DNA of 33,103 nt from Deltaproteobacteria bacterium (GTDB lineage Bacteria; Myxococcota_A; Polyangia; DRWM01; JAAZOP01): the NCBI GenBank assembly GCA_016930215.1, contig JAFGHH010000323.1:1-33103 (forward strand), written 5' to 3'. The notes beneath the pieces are model-generated. The model ran no database searches and was not told the origin of the DNA. It saw only the letters and a program-made list of their open reading frames with translations. Below are positions 7,869-15,469 of the stretch, piece by piece. A program made the position numbers and the translations under genes. Every line of letters starts with the position of its first letter. The first letter of the stretch is position 1.

Positions 7869-10424
7869 ATGGCGCTGGTATCCGCCTACGAGTACTCGGT
7901 CGTTCCGGACCTGCCGGAGGAGTTGCGGCCGCTGCTGCGGATCGCGAACAACCTCTGGTGGACCTGGAATCCCGACGCCGTGGCGCTGTTCCGCCGGGTC
8001 GACCCCGAGCTGTGGGAGGCGACGCACAACCCGGTGCAGATGTTCGGGACGCTCAAGCCCCGGCGGTTGCGCGAGCTGCGGACGGACGACGTGTTCCTGT
8101 CGCAGCTCGAGCGGGTCAACGCGCAGCTCGAGGAGTACCTGGCGCACCGGAGCTGGTACGAGCGGATCTACGGGGAGGAGTTGGGGTGCCGGATCGGGTA
8201 CTTCTCGGCGGAGTTCGGACTGCACGAGTGCCTGCGGATCTACGCGGGCGGCCTGGGCCTGCTGTCGGGGGACCACCTGAAGAGCACCTCGGACCTCGGG
8301 CTGCCGCTGGTCGCGGTCGGTCTGGCGTACCGCGTGGGCAACCTCCAGCAGTACCTGAACCTCGACGGCTGGCAGCAGGAGACTTTTCCCGAGAACGACT
8401 TCTTCAACCTGCCGATGACGCTGGAGCGGCAGCCGGACGGCGCGCCGCATCGGATCGAGGTCGAGCTGCCGGACCGCAAGGTGATCGCGCAGATCTGGCG
8501 GGTACAGGTGGGGCGCGTCCCGCTGTACCTGCTCGACACCAACCTCCCCGAGAACACGCCGCCCGACCGCGACATCACCGAGCAGCTCTACGGCGGCGAC
8601 CTCGACATGCGCATCAAGCAGGAGATCCTGCTCGGCATCGGCGGCGTGCGGGCCCTGGCGGCGATGGGCAAGCTGCCGACGGTCTGCCACATGAACGAGG
8701 GGCACTCGGTGTTCCTGGCGGTGGAGCGGATCCGCCTGCTGGTACAGCAGGGGCTGTCGTTCGCCGAGGCGCGGGAGGCGGTGGTGGCGAGCAACGTGTT
8801 CACCACGCACACGCCGGTGCCGGCGGGCAACGACGTGTTCGCGCCCGAGATGATCAAGCGCTACTTCGCCGACTACGTCCCGCAGCTCGGGATCACGATG
8901 GACGAGTTCCTCGACCTCGGCCGCCTGCACCCGGGCACGGCCGACGAGCCGTTCGCGGTGACGGTGCTCGCGCTGCGGCTGTCGAGCTTCGCCAACGGGG
9001 TGTCCAAGCTGCACGGCGAGGTGTCGCGGCGGATGTGGCGCCCGCTGTGGCCGTCGCTGCCGCCGGACGAGGTGCCGATCACGCACATCACCAACGGCGT
9101 GCACACCCGCTCGTGGTACGCCGACGAGATCGCCCGGCTCTACGACCGCTACCTGGGGCCGAAGTGGGCGGAGGATCCGGTCGACCAGCGTGTCTGGCAG
9201 CGGGTGGACCGCATCCCGGACTCCGAGCTGTGGCGCGCGCGGGAGCGGCTGCGGGGACGGATGGTGGCGTTCGCCCGCCGACGGCTGGCCGAGCAGCTGA
9301 GGCGTCGCGGCGCGCACCGCGAGCGGATCCTCGAGGCGAAGGAGGCGCTGGACCCGGAGGCGCTGACGATCGGCTTCGCGCGCCGCTTCGCCACCTACAA
9401 ACGCGCCACGCTGGTCGCCCGCGACCTGGAGCGGCTCGACCGGCTGCTCAACAACACCGACCGGCCGGTGCAGATCATCATGGCCGGCAAGGCGCACCCC
9501 AAGGACGAGCCCGGCAAGCAGCTGATCCGCGAGATCATCCGCATCGGCAACGACCCGCGGTTCCGCCGCCGCTTCGTGTTCCTCGAGGACTACGACATCC
9601 ACGTCGCCCGCTACCTGGTCCAGGGCTGCGACGTGTGGCTCAACACGCCGCGCCGCCCGCTGGAGGCCTCCGGGACGTCCGGCATGAAGACGGTGATGAA
9701 CGGCGCCCTGCACCTCTCGGTGCTGGACGGGTGGTGGGTCGAAGGGTACCAGGGAGACAACGGCTGGGCGATCGGCGCCGGCGAGGAGTACAAGGACACC
9801 GAGGAGCAGGACCGCATCGAGAGCCTGCTCTTGGCCGAGATCCTCGAGGACGCCGTGATCCCGCTGTTCTACCGCCGCGGCCCCGACGGCCTGCCCCGCG
9901 ACTGGATCGCGATGATGAAGGCCTCGCTGCGCTCGCTGTGCCCGGTGTTCAACACCAACCGGATGGTCGAGGAGTACGTGGAGAAGGCGTACCTGCCGAG
10001 CGCGATCGCCTGGAAGGCGTTGGCCGAGCAGGAGTTCGGGCGGGCGCGCGAGATGGCCCGCTGGCGCGCGCGGATCCACGAACACTGGGCGGACGTGGCG
10101 GTGCGCGAGGTGCAGAGCGAGAAGCGCGAGCAGTTCAAGGTGGGCGAGGACCTGCCGGTGCGGGTGGTGGTCGACCTGGGCGGCCTGTCGCCCGAGGACG
10201 TGGCGGTCGAGCTGTACTACGGCCCGCTGAACGCGGCCCGCGTGGTGATCGACGGCCGGGTCGTTGGAATGAAGCCCGCCGAGCAGGTCGCCGGGGGCCA
10301 GCACCGCTACGTGGGCGCCGTGCCGCTGCTCTCCTCGGGCCGCCACGGGTTCCTCGTCCGCGTGCGCCCGCATCGCGCCGGCACGCTCCGCGCCGCGGAG
10401 CCCGGCCTCGTGGCCTGGGGCTAG
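7869..10424 (+). CDS. glgP: alpha-glucan family phosphorylase (GT35)
   Basis: An 851-residue enzyme of the TIGR02094-type alpha-glucan phosphorylases, which release glucose 1-phosphate from glycogen or maltodextrin with orthophosphate. The N-terminus (VPDLPEELRPLLRIANNLWWTWNPDA) is the DUF3417-type segment of this branch. Core motifs include GYFSAEFGLHE...IYAGGLGLLSGDHLK, MNEGHSVF, FTTHTPVPAGNDVF and FARRFATYKRATL. The pyridoxal phosphate site is EASGTSGMKTVMNG with Lys at about residue 607 (codon 9687-9689), followed by LSVLDGWWVEGY. The last ~100 residues form a beta-rich tail. The ATG follows GGAAGGAG. The gene is 47 bases upstream of a POT-like transporter on the same strand, so sugar mobilisation and transport may be linked. 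Family call is strong; the exact acceptor glucan is unknown. Confidence 0.95.
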   Translation: MALVSAYEYSVVPDLPEELRPLLRIANNLWWTWNPDAVALFRRVDPELWEATHNPVQMFGTLKPRRLRELRTDDVFLSQLERVNAQLEEYLAHRSWYERIYGEELGCRIGYFSAEFGLHECLRIYAGGLGLLSGDHLKSTSDLGLPLVAVGLAYRVGNLQQYLNLDGWQQETFPENDFFNLPMTLERQPDGAPHRIEVELPDRKVIAQIWRVQVGRVPLYLLDTNLPENTPPDRDITEQLYGGDLDMRIKQEILLGIGGVRALAAMGKLPTVCHMNEGHSVFLAVERIRLLVQQGLSFAEAREAVVASNVFTTHTPVPAGNDVFAPEMIKRYFADYVPQLGITMDEFLDLGRLHPGTADEPFAVTVLALRLSSFANGVSKLHGEVSRRMWRPLWPSLPPDEVPITHITNGVHTRSWYADEIARLYDRYLGPKWAEDPVDQRVWQRVDRIPDSELWRARERLRGRMVAFARRRLAEQLRRRGAHRERILEAKEALDPEALTIGFARRFATYKRATLVARDLERLDRLLNNTDRPVQIIMAGKAHPKDEPGKQLIREIIRIGNDPRFRRRFVFLEDYDIHVARYLVQGCDVWLNTPRRPLEASGTSGMKTVMNGALHLSVLDGWWVEGYQGDNGWAIGAGEEYKDTEEQDRIESLLLAEILEDAVIPLFYRRGPDGLPRDWIAMMKASLRSLCPVFNTNRMVEEYVEKAYLPSAIAWKALAEQEFGRAREMARWRARIHEHWADVAVREVQSEKREQFKVGEDLPVRVVVDLGGLSPEDVAVELYYGPLNAARVVIDGRVVGMKPAEQVAGGQHRYVGAVPLLSSGRHGFLVRVRPHRAGTLRAAEPGLVAWG

Positions 10425-10471
10425 CCGGCCGACCGCACGCGCCGGCCCCGCTCGGACCCGGAAAGGACACC

Positions 10472-11884
10472 ATGGCCGACACCACCGACTCCGCCGCGCC
10501 CGAGAGCCCCGCGAAGTTCCCGCGCACGTTCTGGACCGCGAACCTGACCGAGCTGTTCGAGCGCGGCGCGTACTACTCGATGGCCAGCTTCGTCGTGATC
10601 TACCTCGGCCGCCTCGGCCTGGGCGACTACTGGCCGAGCGTGCTCAACGGCCTGCTGTGGACCCTGGTCTACTTCCTGCCGATCCTCTCCGGCACGATCG
10701 CCGACCAGGTCGGCTTCCGCCGCTCGCTGCTCGTCGCCTTCGTGCTGCTCGCCGGCGGCTACTTCCTGATGGGCTTCCCGGCCTGGCTCGGCGGCGCGAC
10801 GCTGACCCCCGAGGTCGGCAGCGAGGTCACGGCCGGCGGGGCGATCTGGGCCCCGCTCCTCGTCGGGATCGTCCTGATCGGCCTCGGCGGCTCCGTGATC
10901 AAGCCGTGCATCTCCGGGTCCGTGCAGAAGACCGCCGGGAAGCGGGCCACCCTGGCCTTCGCGATCTTCTACATGGTGATCAACATCGGCTCGCTGTTCG
11001 GCCGCGGCGTCTCGTGGGTCGTGCGCAGCCAGTTCGGGCTGCCCTACATCTTCGCCGTGGCGATGGGCTGCTCGGTCATCGCGTTCTTCGTCGTGACGCT
11101 GCTGTACGAAGACCCGGACCGCCTGCGGCTCGAGGCGGCCGCGGCGCCGGCCAGGCCGAAGCGCTCCGTGGGCCGCATCCTGCTCGACATGGTCCTGGTG
11201 CTCAAGAACCCTCGTTTCGCGCTGTTCCTGCTGGTGTCTTCCGGCTTCAACTTCCTGTACGCGCAGGTCTACAACGTGCTGCCGCTGTACCTGAAGAAGG
11301 TCGTCGAGACCGACCCGGCCGTGGACATCTACACGATGGCCAACCCGCTGACGATCGTGCTGTTCCAGCTGCTGGTCACCCGGCTGTTCGGGAAGATGAA
11401 GCCGATCCGTTCGATGGTCGTCGGCTCGCTGATCATCGGCGTCGCGATGCTGATCAACATCGTCCCGGTGCTGGTGCTCGGCGACCTCCGCGGGAGCGTC
11501 TTCGACCTCCTGCCGCTCGGCTCGGTGTTCATCGTGCTCACCGTCTCGCTGATCGCGTTCGGCGAGCTGTTCACGATGGCGCGGACCTACGAGTACATCG
11601 GCGCGCTGGCCCCCAAGGGCCAGGAAGGGCTGTTCCTCGGCTACGCCAACCTGCCGATGGCCATCGGCTCGCTGCTCGGCGGCCCCGTCGGCGCCTTCAT
11701 CTTCAACGAGATCATGTGCCACGGCGCGACCAAGCGCCCCGACGGACTGCTCGAGCTCGACCCGAACTGGAACTCGCTCGGCTGGACCGTCCTGATGGGG
11801 ATCGGCTTCCTCTCGGCCCTGGCGATGTTCCTGTACAACCGCTGGCTGGAGCGCCATCCCGCCACGCCCGCCCCCGCGACCTGA
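10472..11884 (+). CDS. POT/PTR family MFS transporter
   Basis: A 470-residue membrane protein starting at ATG 10472 after AAAGGACACC. The same frame is open further left, but that stretch is a shadow of the phosphorylase gene. The N-terminus FWTANLTELFERGAYYSMAS is close to the POT motif ExxERFxYYG (here ELFERGAYYS), stronger than in the paralogue at 1751. About twelve membrane helices are visible, with the LSGTIADQVGFRRSLL loop of MFS proteins and a POT-like segment FSGSVIKPCISGSVQKTAGK (GSVIKPCISGSV as read). Conserved ELFTMARTYEYIGALAPKG in the second half fits POT helix 10-11. Family function is proton-coupled peptide uptake; location behind glgP leaves other substrates open. Its TGA is 3 bases from the stop of the convergent lipoprotein gene. 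Confidence 0.88.
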   Translation: MADTTDSAAPESPAKFPRTFWTANLTELFERGAYYSMASFVVIYLGRLGLGDYWPSVLNGLLWTLVYFLPILSGTIADQVGFRRSLLVAFVLLAGGYFLMGFPAWLGGATLTPEVGSEVTAGGAIWAPLLVGIVLIGLGGSVIKPCISGSVQKTAGKRATLAFAIFYMVINIGSLFGRGVSWVVRSQFGLPYIFAVAMGCSVIAFFVVTLLYEDPDRLRLEAAAAPARPKRSVGRILLDMVLVLKNPRFALFLLVSSGFNFLYAQVYNVLPLYLKKVVETDPAVDIYTMANPLTIVLFQLLVTRLFGKMKPIRSMVVGSLIIGVAMLINIVPVLVLGDLRGSVFDLLPLGSVFIVLTVSLIAFGELFTMARTYEYIGALAPKGQEGLFLGYANLPMAIGSLLGGPVGAFIFNEIMCHGATKRPDGLLELDPNWNSLGWTVLMGIGFLSALAMFLYNRWLERHPATPAPAT

Positions 11885-11887
11885 GCG

Positions 11888-12391
11888 CTAGTGCGGGAGC
11901 CCGAGCGCCCGGCGCACGCTGCCGAGCTCGCGGTCGCACTCCTCCCGCGACTTGTCGATCCGCTCCTCGGACTTGAACGCCGGCACGCAGGCCCGCTCCG
12001 CCTCGGCCACCAGCCCCGCCGGGTCCGCCGCGTCCTCCCGCAGGTCGTGCAACCGCCGGTCCAGCAGGTCGAGCGCCGCCTGGCAACGCCGGTTCTGCTC
12101 GTAGGCCTGCGCGATCGCCTCGTACTGCCGCACGCACGCCTCGCGGGCCCGACCCACCCGCGGGTCCGTCAGCCGCAGCAGCCGCAGCGGGTCGAGGTCG
12201 CCGTCGGTCAGCTCCGGGTGCAACTCGAGGTCCGCGGTGTCCGCCAGCACGCGCTCCAGCGCCTTGAGCTCGACCTTCGCCGCGTCGTCGTCGAGCGGCC
12301 GGCTGCGGTCGCAGCCGGAGAGCGCCACCAGGCACAGCGCGGGCAACGCGAGGCGGTACCGGACGCCGCCCCGCCGTTCGCTTCCGCGCAA
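11888..12391 (-). CDS. small lipoprotein, helical, unknown function
   Basis: The mature part is clear: RYRLALPALCLVALSGCDRS is a lipoprotein signal with lipobox LSGC, followed by ~140 mostly helical, charged residues with paired Cys (EACVRQYEAIAQAYEQNRRC, EECDRELGSVRRALGLPH). The frame is open to an ATG at 12592, but that start has no ribosome binding site and would put 94 residues before the lipobox Cys. The best signal-peptide start is TTG at 12389-12391 (167 residues); its Shine-Dalgarno is weak, so the start is uncertain. The 238 bases between this start and the response regulator stop at 12630 hold no gene I can support. Gene order suggests it belongs to the ExbBD-peptidase-regulator cluster. 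It is convergent with the transporter (3-base gap). Confidence 0.65.
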   Translation of the reverse strand: MRGSERRGGVRYRLALPALCLVALSGCDRSRPLDDDAAKVELKALERVLADTADLELHPELTDGDLDPLRLLRLTDPRVGRAREACVRQYEAIAQAYEQNRRCQAALDLLDRRLHDLREDAADPAGLVAEAERACVPAFKSEERIDKSREECDRELGSVRRALGLPH

Positions 12392-12629
12392 CCGTTCACG
12401 GCGTCCCCGCGGCGTGGGGGAGCGAGTGGCGGGTCGTCGAGGGCCTTGCCCGAGACGATGCGCGGGGGGTCCGGGGGGGACGCAGCGGTCGCCCCGGCGG
12501 CCGCAATTGGTTTCCGGCCTGACGGGCGGCCAGGCGGTCCCCCCCGGGTGAACGGCTACGCTTCCGCCGTCTGCGTTCGTCGCTTCGCGCATCGACCGTT
12601 CCGGCGCCGGAGACCCGGCGACCGCGGCA

Positions 12630-13196
12630 TCAGCCCCGCCCGAGCTGCCGGGCCAGCTCCCGGGCCGCCTCGTCGACCGCCTTCGCCAGCTCCTTCGCCT
12701 CGGCGTCCTTCCCGCCGTCGACCGCTGCCCGCAGGGCGCCGGCCTGCCGCACCAGCGCTTGCGCCTGCACGCCCGCGTCGCTCCCCGCCTGGTCGGTCCC
12801 CCGATACGCCTGCTGCAGCAGCCGGCGGCGCTCGAGCGCCCGCGAGACCTTCTGGGTCACCAGGTCGAGGTCCAGAACCGGCTTGATCAGGTAGTCGAAC
12901 GCCCCGGCCCGCAACGCTTCGATCGCCGACTCCAGCGACGGGTAGCCGGTCAGGATCATGAACTCGGTCTCGGGGTGCTTGCGCTTGAGGTCCCGCAGGA
13001 GGTCGATCCCGGAGCCGTCGGGGAGGTTCTTGTCGATCACGACGAGGTCGTAGGGCGTGTCGGTCACCGCCTGCACCGCCTCGGCGGCCGTGCCGACCCC
13101 GTGGGCCGTGTGGCCGTCCCCCTCGAGCACGGTCAGGATCAGCGAACGAATCGCCTCCTCGTCGTCCACGAACAGGATCTTGGCCTTCTCCGACAT
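12630..13196 (-). CDS. receiver-domain response regulator without output domain
   Basis: The ATG at 13196 is placed 5 bases after GGGAAGGG; a GTG six bases upstream overlaps that site and is less likely. The 188 residues start with a complete receiver domain: acidic pair D11-D12 (FVDDEE), phospho-acceptor D55 (VVIDKNLPDG), T83 (ILTGYP), K105 (DYLIKPV). A helical, Ala/Glu-rich C-terminus of ~65 residues follows (ALERRRLLQQAYRG... AVDEAARELARQLGRG) that looks like a coiled coil or signalling helix and has no DNA-binding or enzymatic domain. It may act by protein-protein contact, as CheY-like single-domain regulators do. No histidine kinase is in the window. It lies downstream of the peptidase gene with its own candidate promoter in a 92-base gap. 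Confidence 0.92.
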   Translation of the reverse strand: MSEKAKILFVDDEEAIRSLILTVLEGDGHTAHGVGTAAEAVQAVTDTPYDLVVIDKNLPDGSGIDLLRDLKRKHPETEFMILTGYPSLESAIEALRAGAFDYLIKPVLDLDLVTQKVSRALERRRLLQQAYRGTDQAGSDAGVQAQALVRQAGALRAAVDGGKDAEAKELAKAVDEAARELARQLGRG

Positions 13197-13228
13197 GTGC
13201 ACCCTTCCCCGGGCGACGGCCCCGCAGC

Positions 13229-13246
13229 GGTCCGGACGGTCGGACC
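13229..13246. promoter_or_regulatory. inverted repeat overlapping the response regulator promoter
   Basis: GGTCCG (13229-13234), 6 bases, CGGACC (13241-13246). The right arm overlaps the candidate -10 of the regulator gene and the left arm lies just downstream of the predicted start of transcription, so a repressor operator or a leader hairpin is possible. Confidence 0.45.
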
Positions 13247-13273
13247 GTACTGCGACGTCGGCCGGACGGTCAA
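13244..13273 (-). promoter_or_regulatory. candidate promoter of the response regulator
   Basis: Minus strand TTGACC (13273-13268), 18-base spacer, TACGGT (13249-13244). It sits in the gap after the peptidase gene and would allow the regulator to be transcribed separately from exbBD and the peptidase. Confidence 0.5.
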
Positions 13274-13288
13274 GGCCGGGCGGCAGGC

Positions 13289-14158
13289 TCAGTCGTCGGC
13301 GCGCCGCCGCCTGGCCTGCTGGTCCTTCCAGTCGTGGTAGCCGCGCAAACGCCGAGGGTCGTCGTGGTGCTCGTCGTACTCCTCGTCGTACTGCCGGGAC
13401 AGGTCCCGGTCCACCTGGTAGTAGCAGCTCGGCTGCCCCGGCCCCGAGACGTCCTCCCAGAAGAACGCGGCGTTGCGCACGTCGAGGTGGACGAACCCCG
13501 ACACCGGGTAGCGGCCGACCCCCACCTTACCGTAGGTCTGCACGTACTCCCAGACGCGCCGCGAGGAGATCCCCGGCACGATGATGTCCGCCGCGCGTCC
13601 CTGCCAGTGCGGATGGGAGGACGACTCCCCGCGGTCGTCGCGGTGCCCCGAGATGATCACGATCTCCTCGACGTTGAACTTGATCGCCGTGAAATAGAGG
13701 ATCTTGACGAGCCGGTCCTTGATCTCCCGGCCGTCGCCGCCCACCGAGTCGTTCCAGATCCGACGGACCTCCGCCTTCGCCTCGCTCGTCAGCTCGCCGT
13801 CGTCGTCGAACAGCCGGAGCTTGGCCGAGCGGTTGGTGTGGATGTTGCGGAACGTGACCTCGCGGAATCCGTGAACCCAGCGGTGCGACCGCAGGTCCCG
13901 GGGCGTGCGCCAGCCGCGCAGCCGCTCCTTGTAGCTCTCGTCCGCCGTCCCCTGCGTGCACTCGTCCGGGTCATCGACCCGTCCGGTCCGGCTCTCCCCC
14001 TCCTGCCGGTCGCGCGCCCCGCTCTCGCCCTCTTCCCCCCGTGCCGCGGGAGACAACGCGATCAGCCCGGCCGCCAGCGCCCCGACGAACAGCAGCGCCG
14101 CGTGCCGCCAACGACCCGAGCTCGACGCCCGCCCCCCGGCCGGCCCGAGCGACGTCAC
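13289..14158 (-). CDS. DUF882/M15-type zinc murein peptidase
   Basis: Start GTG (14156-14158) overlaps the exbD stop as GTGA, suggesting translational coupling. The 289-residue protein has a membrane anchor or signal (HAALLFVGALAAGLIALSPA, residues 19-38), then a globular domain. It carries the Peptidase_M15_2 (DUF882, LAS superfamily) pattern. VIISGHRDDRG is the SGyR segment, SSHPHWQGRAADI contains H182/H184 and D191, and GVGRYPVSGFVHLDV contains H224. These are the expected zinc ligands. LAS enzymes cut peptide bonds in peptidoglycan, and this one would act in the periplasm. The C-terminus is highly charged (YDEEYDEHHDDPRRLRGYHD). Coupling to a proton channel is unusual and discussed in the findings. 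A substrate other than murein cannot be excluded. Confidence 0.85.
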   Translation of the reverse strand: MTSLGPAGGRASSSGRWRHAALLFVGALAAGLIALSPAARGEEGESGARDRQEGESRTGRVDDPDECTQGTADESYKERLRGWRTPRDLRSHRWVHGFREVTFRNIHTNRSAKLRLFDDDGELTSEAKAEVRRIWNDSVGGDGREIKDRLVKILYFTAIKFNVEEIVIISGHRDDRGESSSHPHWQGRAADIIVPGISSRRVWEYVQTYGKVGVGRYPVSGFVHLDVRNAAFFWEDVSGPGQPSCYYQVDRDLSRQYDEEYDEHHDDPRRLRGYHDWKDQQARRRRADD

Positions 14159-14601
14159 GGCGGAGCACCCTCCGCCGGCGCCTCGGAGCTGGCCACGATC
14201 CCCTGGCGCACCAGCCCGACTTCCTGCCCGAGACTCATCACCTTCACCACGTCCCCGTGCGGCACCCGCTCGTCCGCCTGGATCAACAGCACCGTCCGCG
14301 GGTCGTCCGCGAACCGTCGCCCAAGGACGTCTTTCAGCTCCGTCTCATTCACTACCCGTTCATCGACCCGGAACCGGTCCGCCCGTCCCTCGCGCAGGAT
14401 GTAGACCGTCACCGCCCCTTTCGGCTGCACCTTGGGGCGTGCCGAGGCCTTGGGGAGGTTGATGTCGAGCACCGGATTGCGGACGAAGGAGGCGGCGAGC
14501 ATGAAGAAGATGAGCAACTGGAACACGATGTCGACCAGCGGGGCGATGTCGATCACCACGCTGCGCTGACGCTTCGCGTCCTGGGGTCGGGTGAACCGCA
14601 C
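14155..14601 (-). CDS. ExbD/TolR family biopolymer transport protein
   Basis: A 148-residue protein with a GTG start (14599-14601) 3 bases after the exbB stop; AAGGA lies 8 bases upstream. The N-terminus RQRSVVIDIAPLVDIVFQLL continues into a single membrane helix with the conserved proton-carrying Asp (D24, PLVDIVFQLLIFF). The periplasmic domain is of the usual size (VTVYILREG, DDPRTVLLIQADERVPHGDVVKVM, QEVGLVRQGIVASSE). By family knowledge it forms a motor with ExbB/TolQ that uses the proton gradient to work across the periplasm. It overlaps the peptidase gene by 4 bases. No TonB, TolA or TolB partner is in the window, so its output is unknown; the ExbD name is by homology. Confidence 0.93.
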   Translation of the reverse strand: MRFTRPQDAKRQRSVVIDIAPLVDIVFQLLIFFMLAASFVRNPVLDINLPKASARPKVQPKGAVTVYILREGRADRFRVDERVVNETELKDVLGRRFADDPRTVLLIQADERVPHGDVVKVMSLGQEVGLVRQGIVASSEAPAEGAPP

Positions 14602-14604
14602 GGC

Positions 14605-15258
14605 TCAGTCCTTGCCCGCCGGGGCGACCGTCGCCGGGGCCTTGCCCTTGAGCCGGTCCAACACCCGGGTGGCGCCCTGCTCCATCTCCATCAACAGTCG
14701 TTCCCTGCGTGATTCCAGGTGTTTGTATGCGATGAGGGTCGGGATGCCGATGATCAGGCCGGCCGCGGTCGTGATGAGCGCCTCCCAGATGCCGTTGGCG
14801 AGCTGTCCGGGGTCGACGGCGCCGTGCTCGCTGGTCGCGACGACCTCCTGGAAGACCTTGATCATCCCGGTGACGGTGCCCAAGAGCCCCATCAGCGGCT
14901 CGATCTGGGCGATCACGCCCACCCCCTCGACGTAGCGCCCCAACTTCGCCCCCTCGTGGCGCCCGCGGTCCTCCAGCCGTTGCTGGAGCTGCTCCCGAGG
15001 GTCGTCGCGGTGGATCACGGCGACCTCGAGCACGCGACCCAGGGCCGAGGACCTCTCCTTGCAGGCGGCCAGCGCCTCGTCGGGCTTGCCGTCGGCCAAC
15101 CCCTGCTCGACCTTGTCCACCAGGCCTGGGGGGAGCACGGCATTGCGCTGGAGGGACCAGAGTCGTTCGAGGTAGATGGCCAGCGCGATGATCGAGCCGA
15201 GGCCGATCGGGATCATCACGGGGCCGCCGAGCGCCAGGAACTCGTAGATCTCACCCAT
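14605..15258 (-). CDS. MotA/TolQ/ExbB proton channel family protein
   Basis: A 217-residue inner-membrane protein with an ATG at 15258 and GAGG upstream. Three membrane segments are seen: GGPVMIPIGLGSIIALAIYLERL near the N-terminus, IEPLMGLLGTVTGMIKVF, and ITTAAGLIIGIPTLIAYKHL. The second and third carry the conserved TolQ/ExbB features (PLMGLLGTVTGM; GI.EALITTAAGL). The cytoplasmic part lies between the first and second segments. It forms the five-subunit channel around ExbD dimers in known systems. It is the first gene of the run exbB-exbD-peptidase and is separated from the upstream kinase gene by 211 bases with a candidate promoter and a hairpin. Confidence 0.93.
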   Translation of the reverse strand: MGEIYEFLALGGPVMIPIGLGSIIALAIYLERLWSLQRNAVLPPGLVDKVEQGLADGKPDEALAACKERSSALGRVLEVAVIHRDDPREQLQQRLEDRGRHEGAKLGRYVEGVGVIAQIEPLMGLLGTVTGMIKVFQEVVATSEHGAVDPGQLANGIWEALITTAAGLIIGIPTLIAYKHLESRRERLLMEMEQGATRVLDRLKGKAPATVAPAGKD

Positions 15259-15361
15259 GCGTCAATCCTCGCGCCGCCCAACCCCGGGCGGACGGCGTTT
15301 GTTCCCCCCGGTCGGGGCCCGCCGCCGGCTCGTCCGCCGCCCGCCGGGCTCCAGGGACCGG

Positions 15362-15390
15362 AGCCTCCGGCACGCGGGTCGGAGTGTCAA
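15362..15390 (-). promoter_or_regulatory. candidate promoter of the exbB-exbD-peptidase operon
   Basis: Minus strand TTGACA (15390-15385), a consensus -35, then 17 bases and GAGGCT (15367-15362), a weak -10. It lies about 100 bases upstream of the exbB start in the gap after the kinase. Confidence 0.4.
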
Positions 15391-15413
15391 GGGGCAAACC
15401 CGGGTCGGCCCTG

Positions 15414-15443
15414 CCCCCGCGGCGGTTCGCGAGGGCGCGGGGG
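15414..15443 (-). terminator. possible stem-loop after the kinase gene
   Basis: Arms cccccgcg (15414-15421) and cgcggggg (15436-15443) pair perfectly around a 14-base loop, about 30 bases after the kinase stop. No T-run follows on the minus strand, so an intrinsic terminator is only a possibility. Confidence 0.3.
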
Positions 15444-15469
15444 CCACACGGCGTCGCCTTCGTCCGCGA

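Noticed and set aside
7793-10471. In-frame extension of the second transporter to the left
   Set aside because: It lies out of frame over glgP; the transporter has its own ATG and a ribosome site at 10472.
12392-12592. N-terminal extension of the small lipoprotein to the ATG at 12592
   Set aside because: No ribosome site, basic low-complexity composition, and it would bury the lipoprotein signal at residue 80-94.
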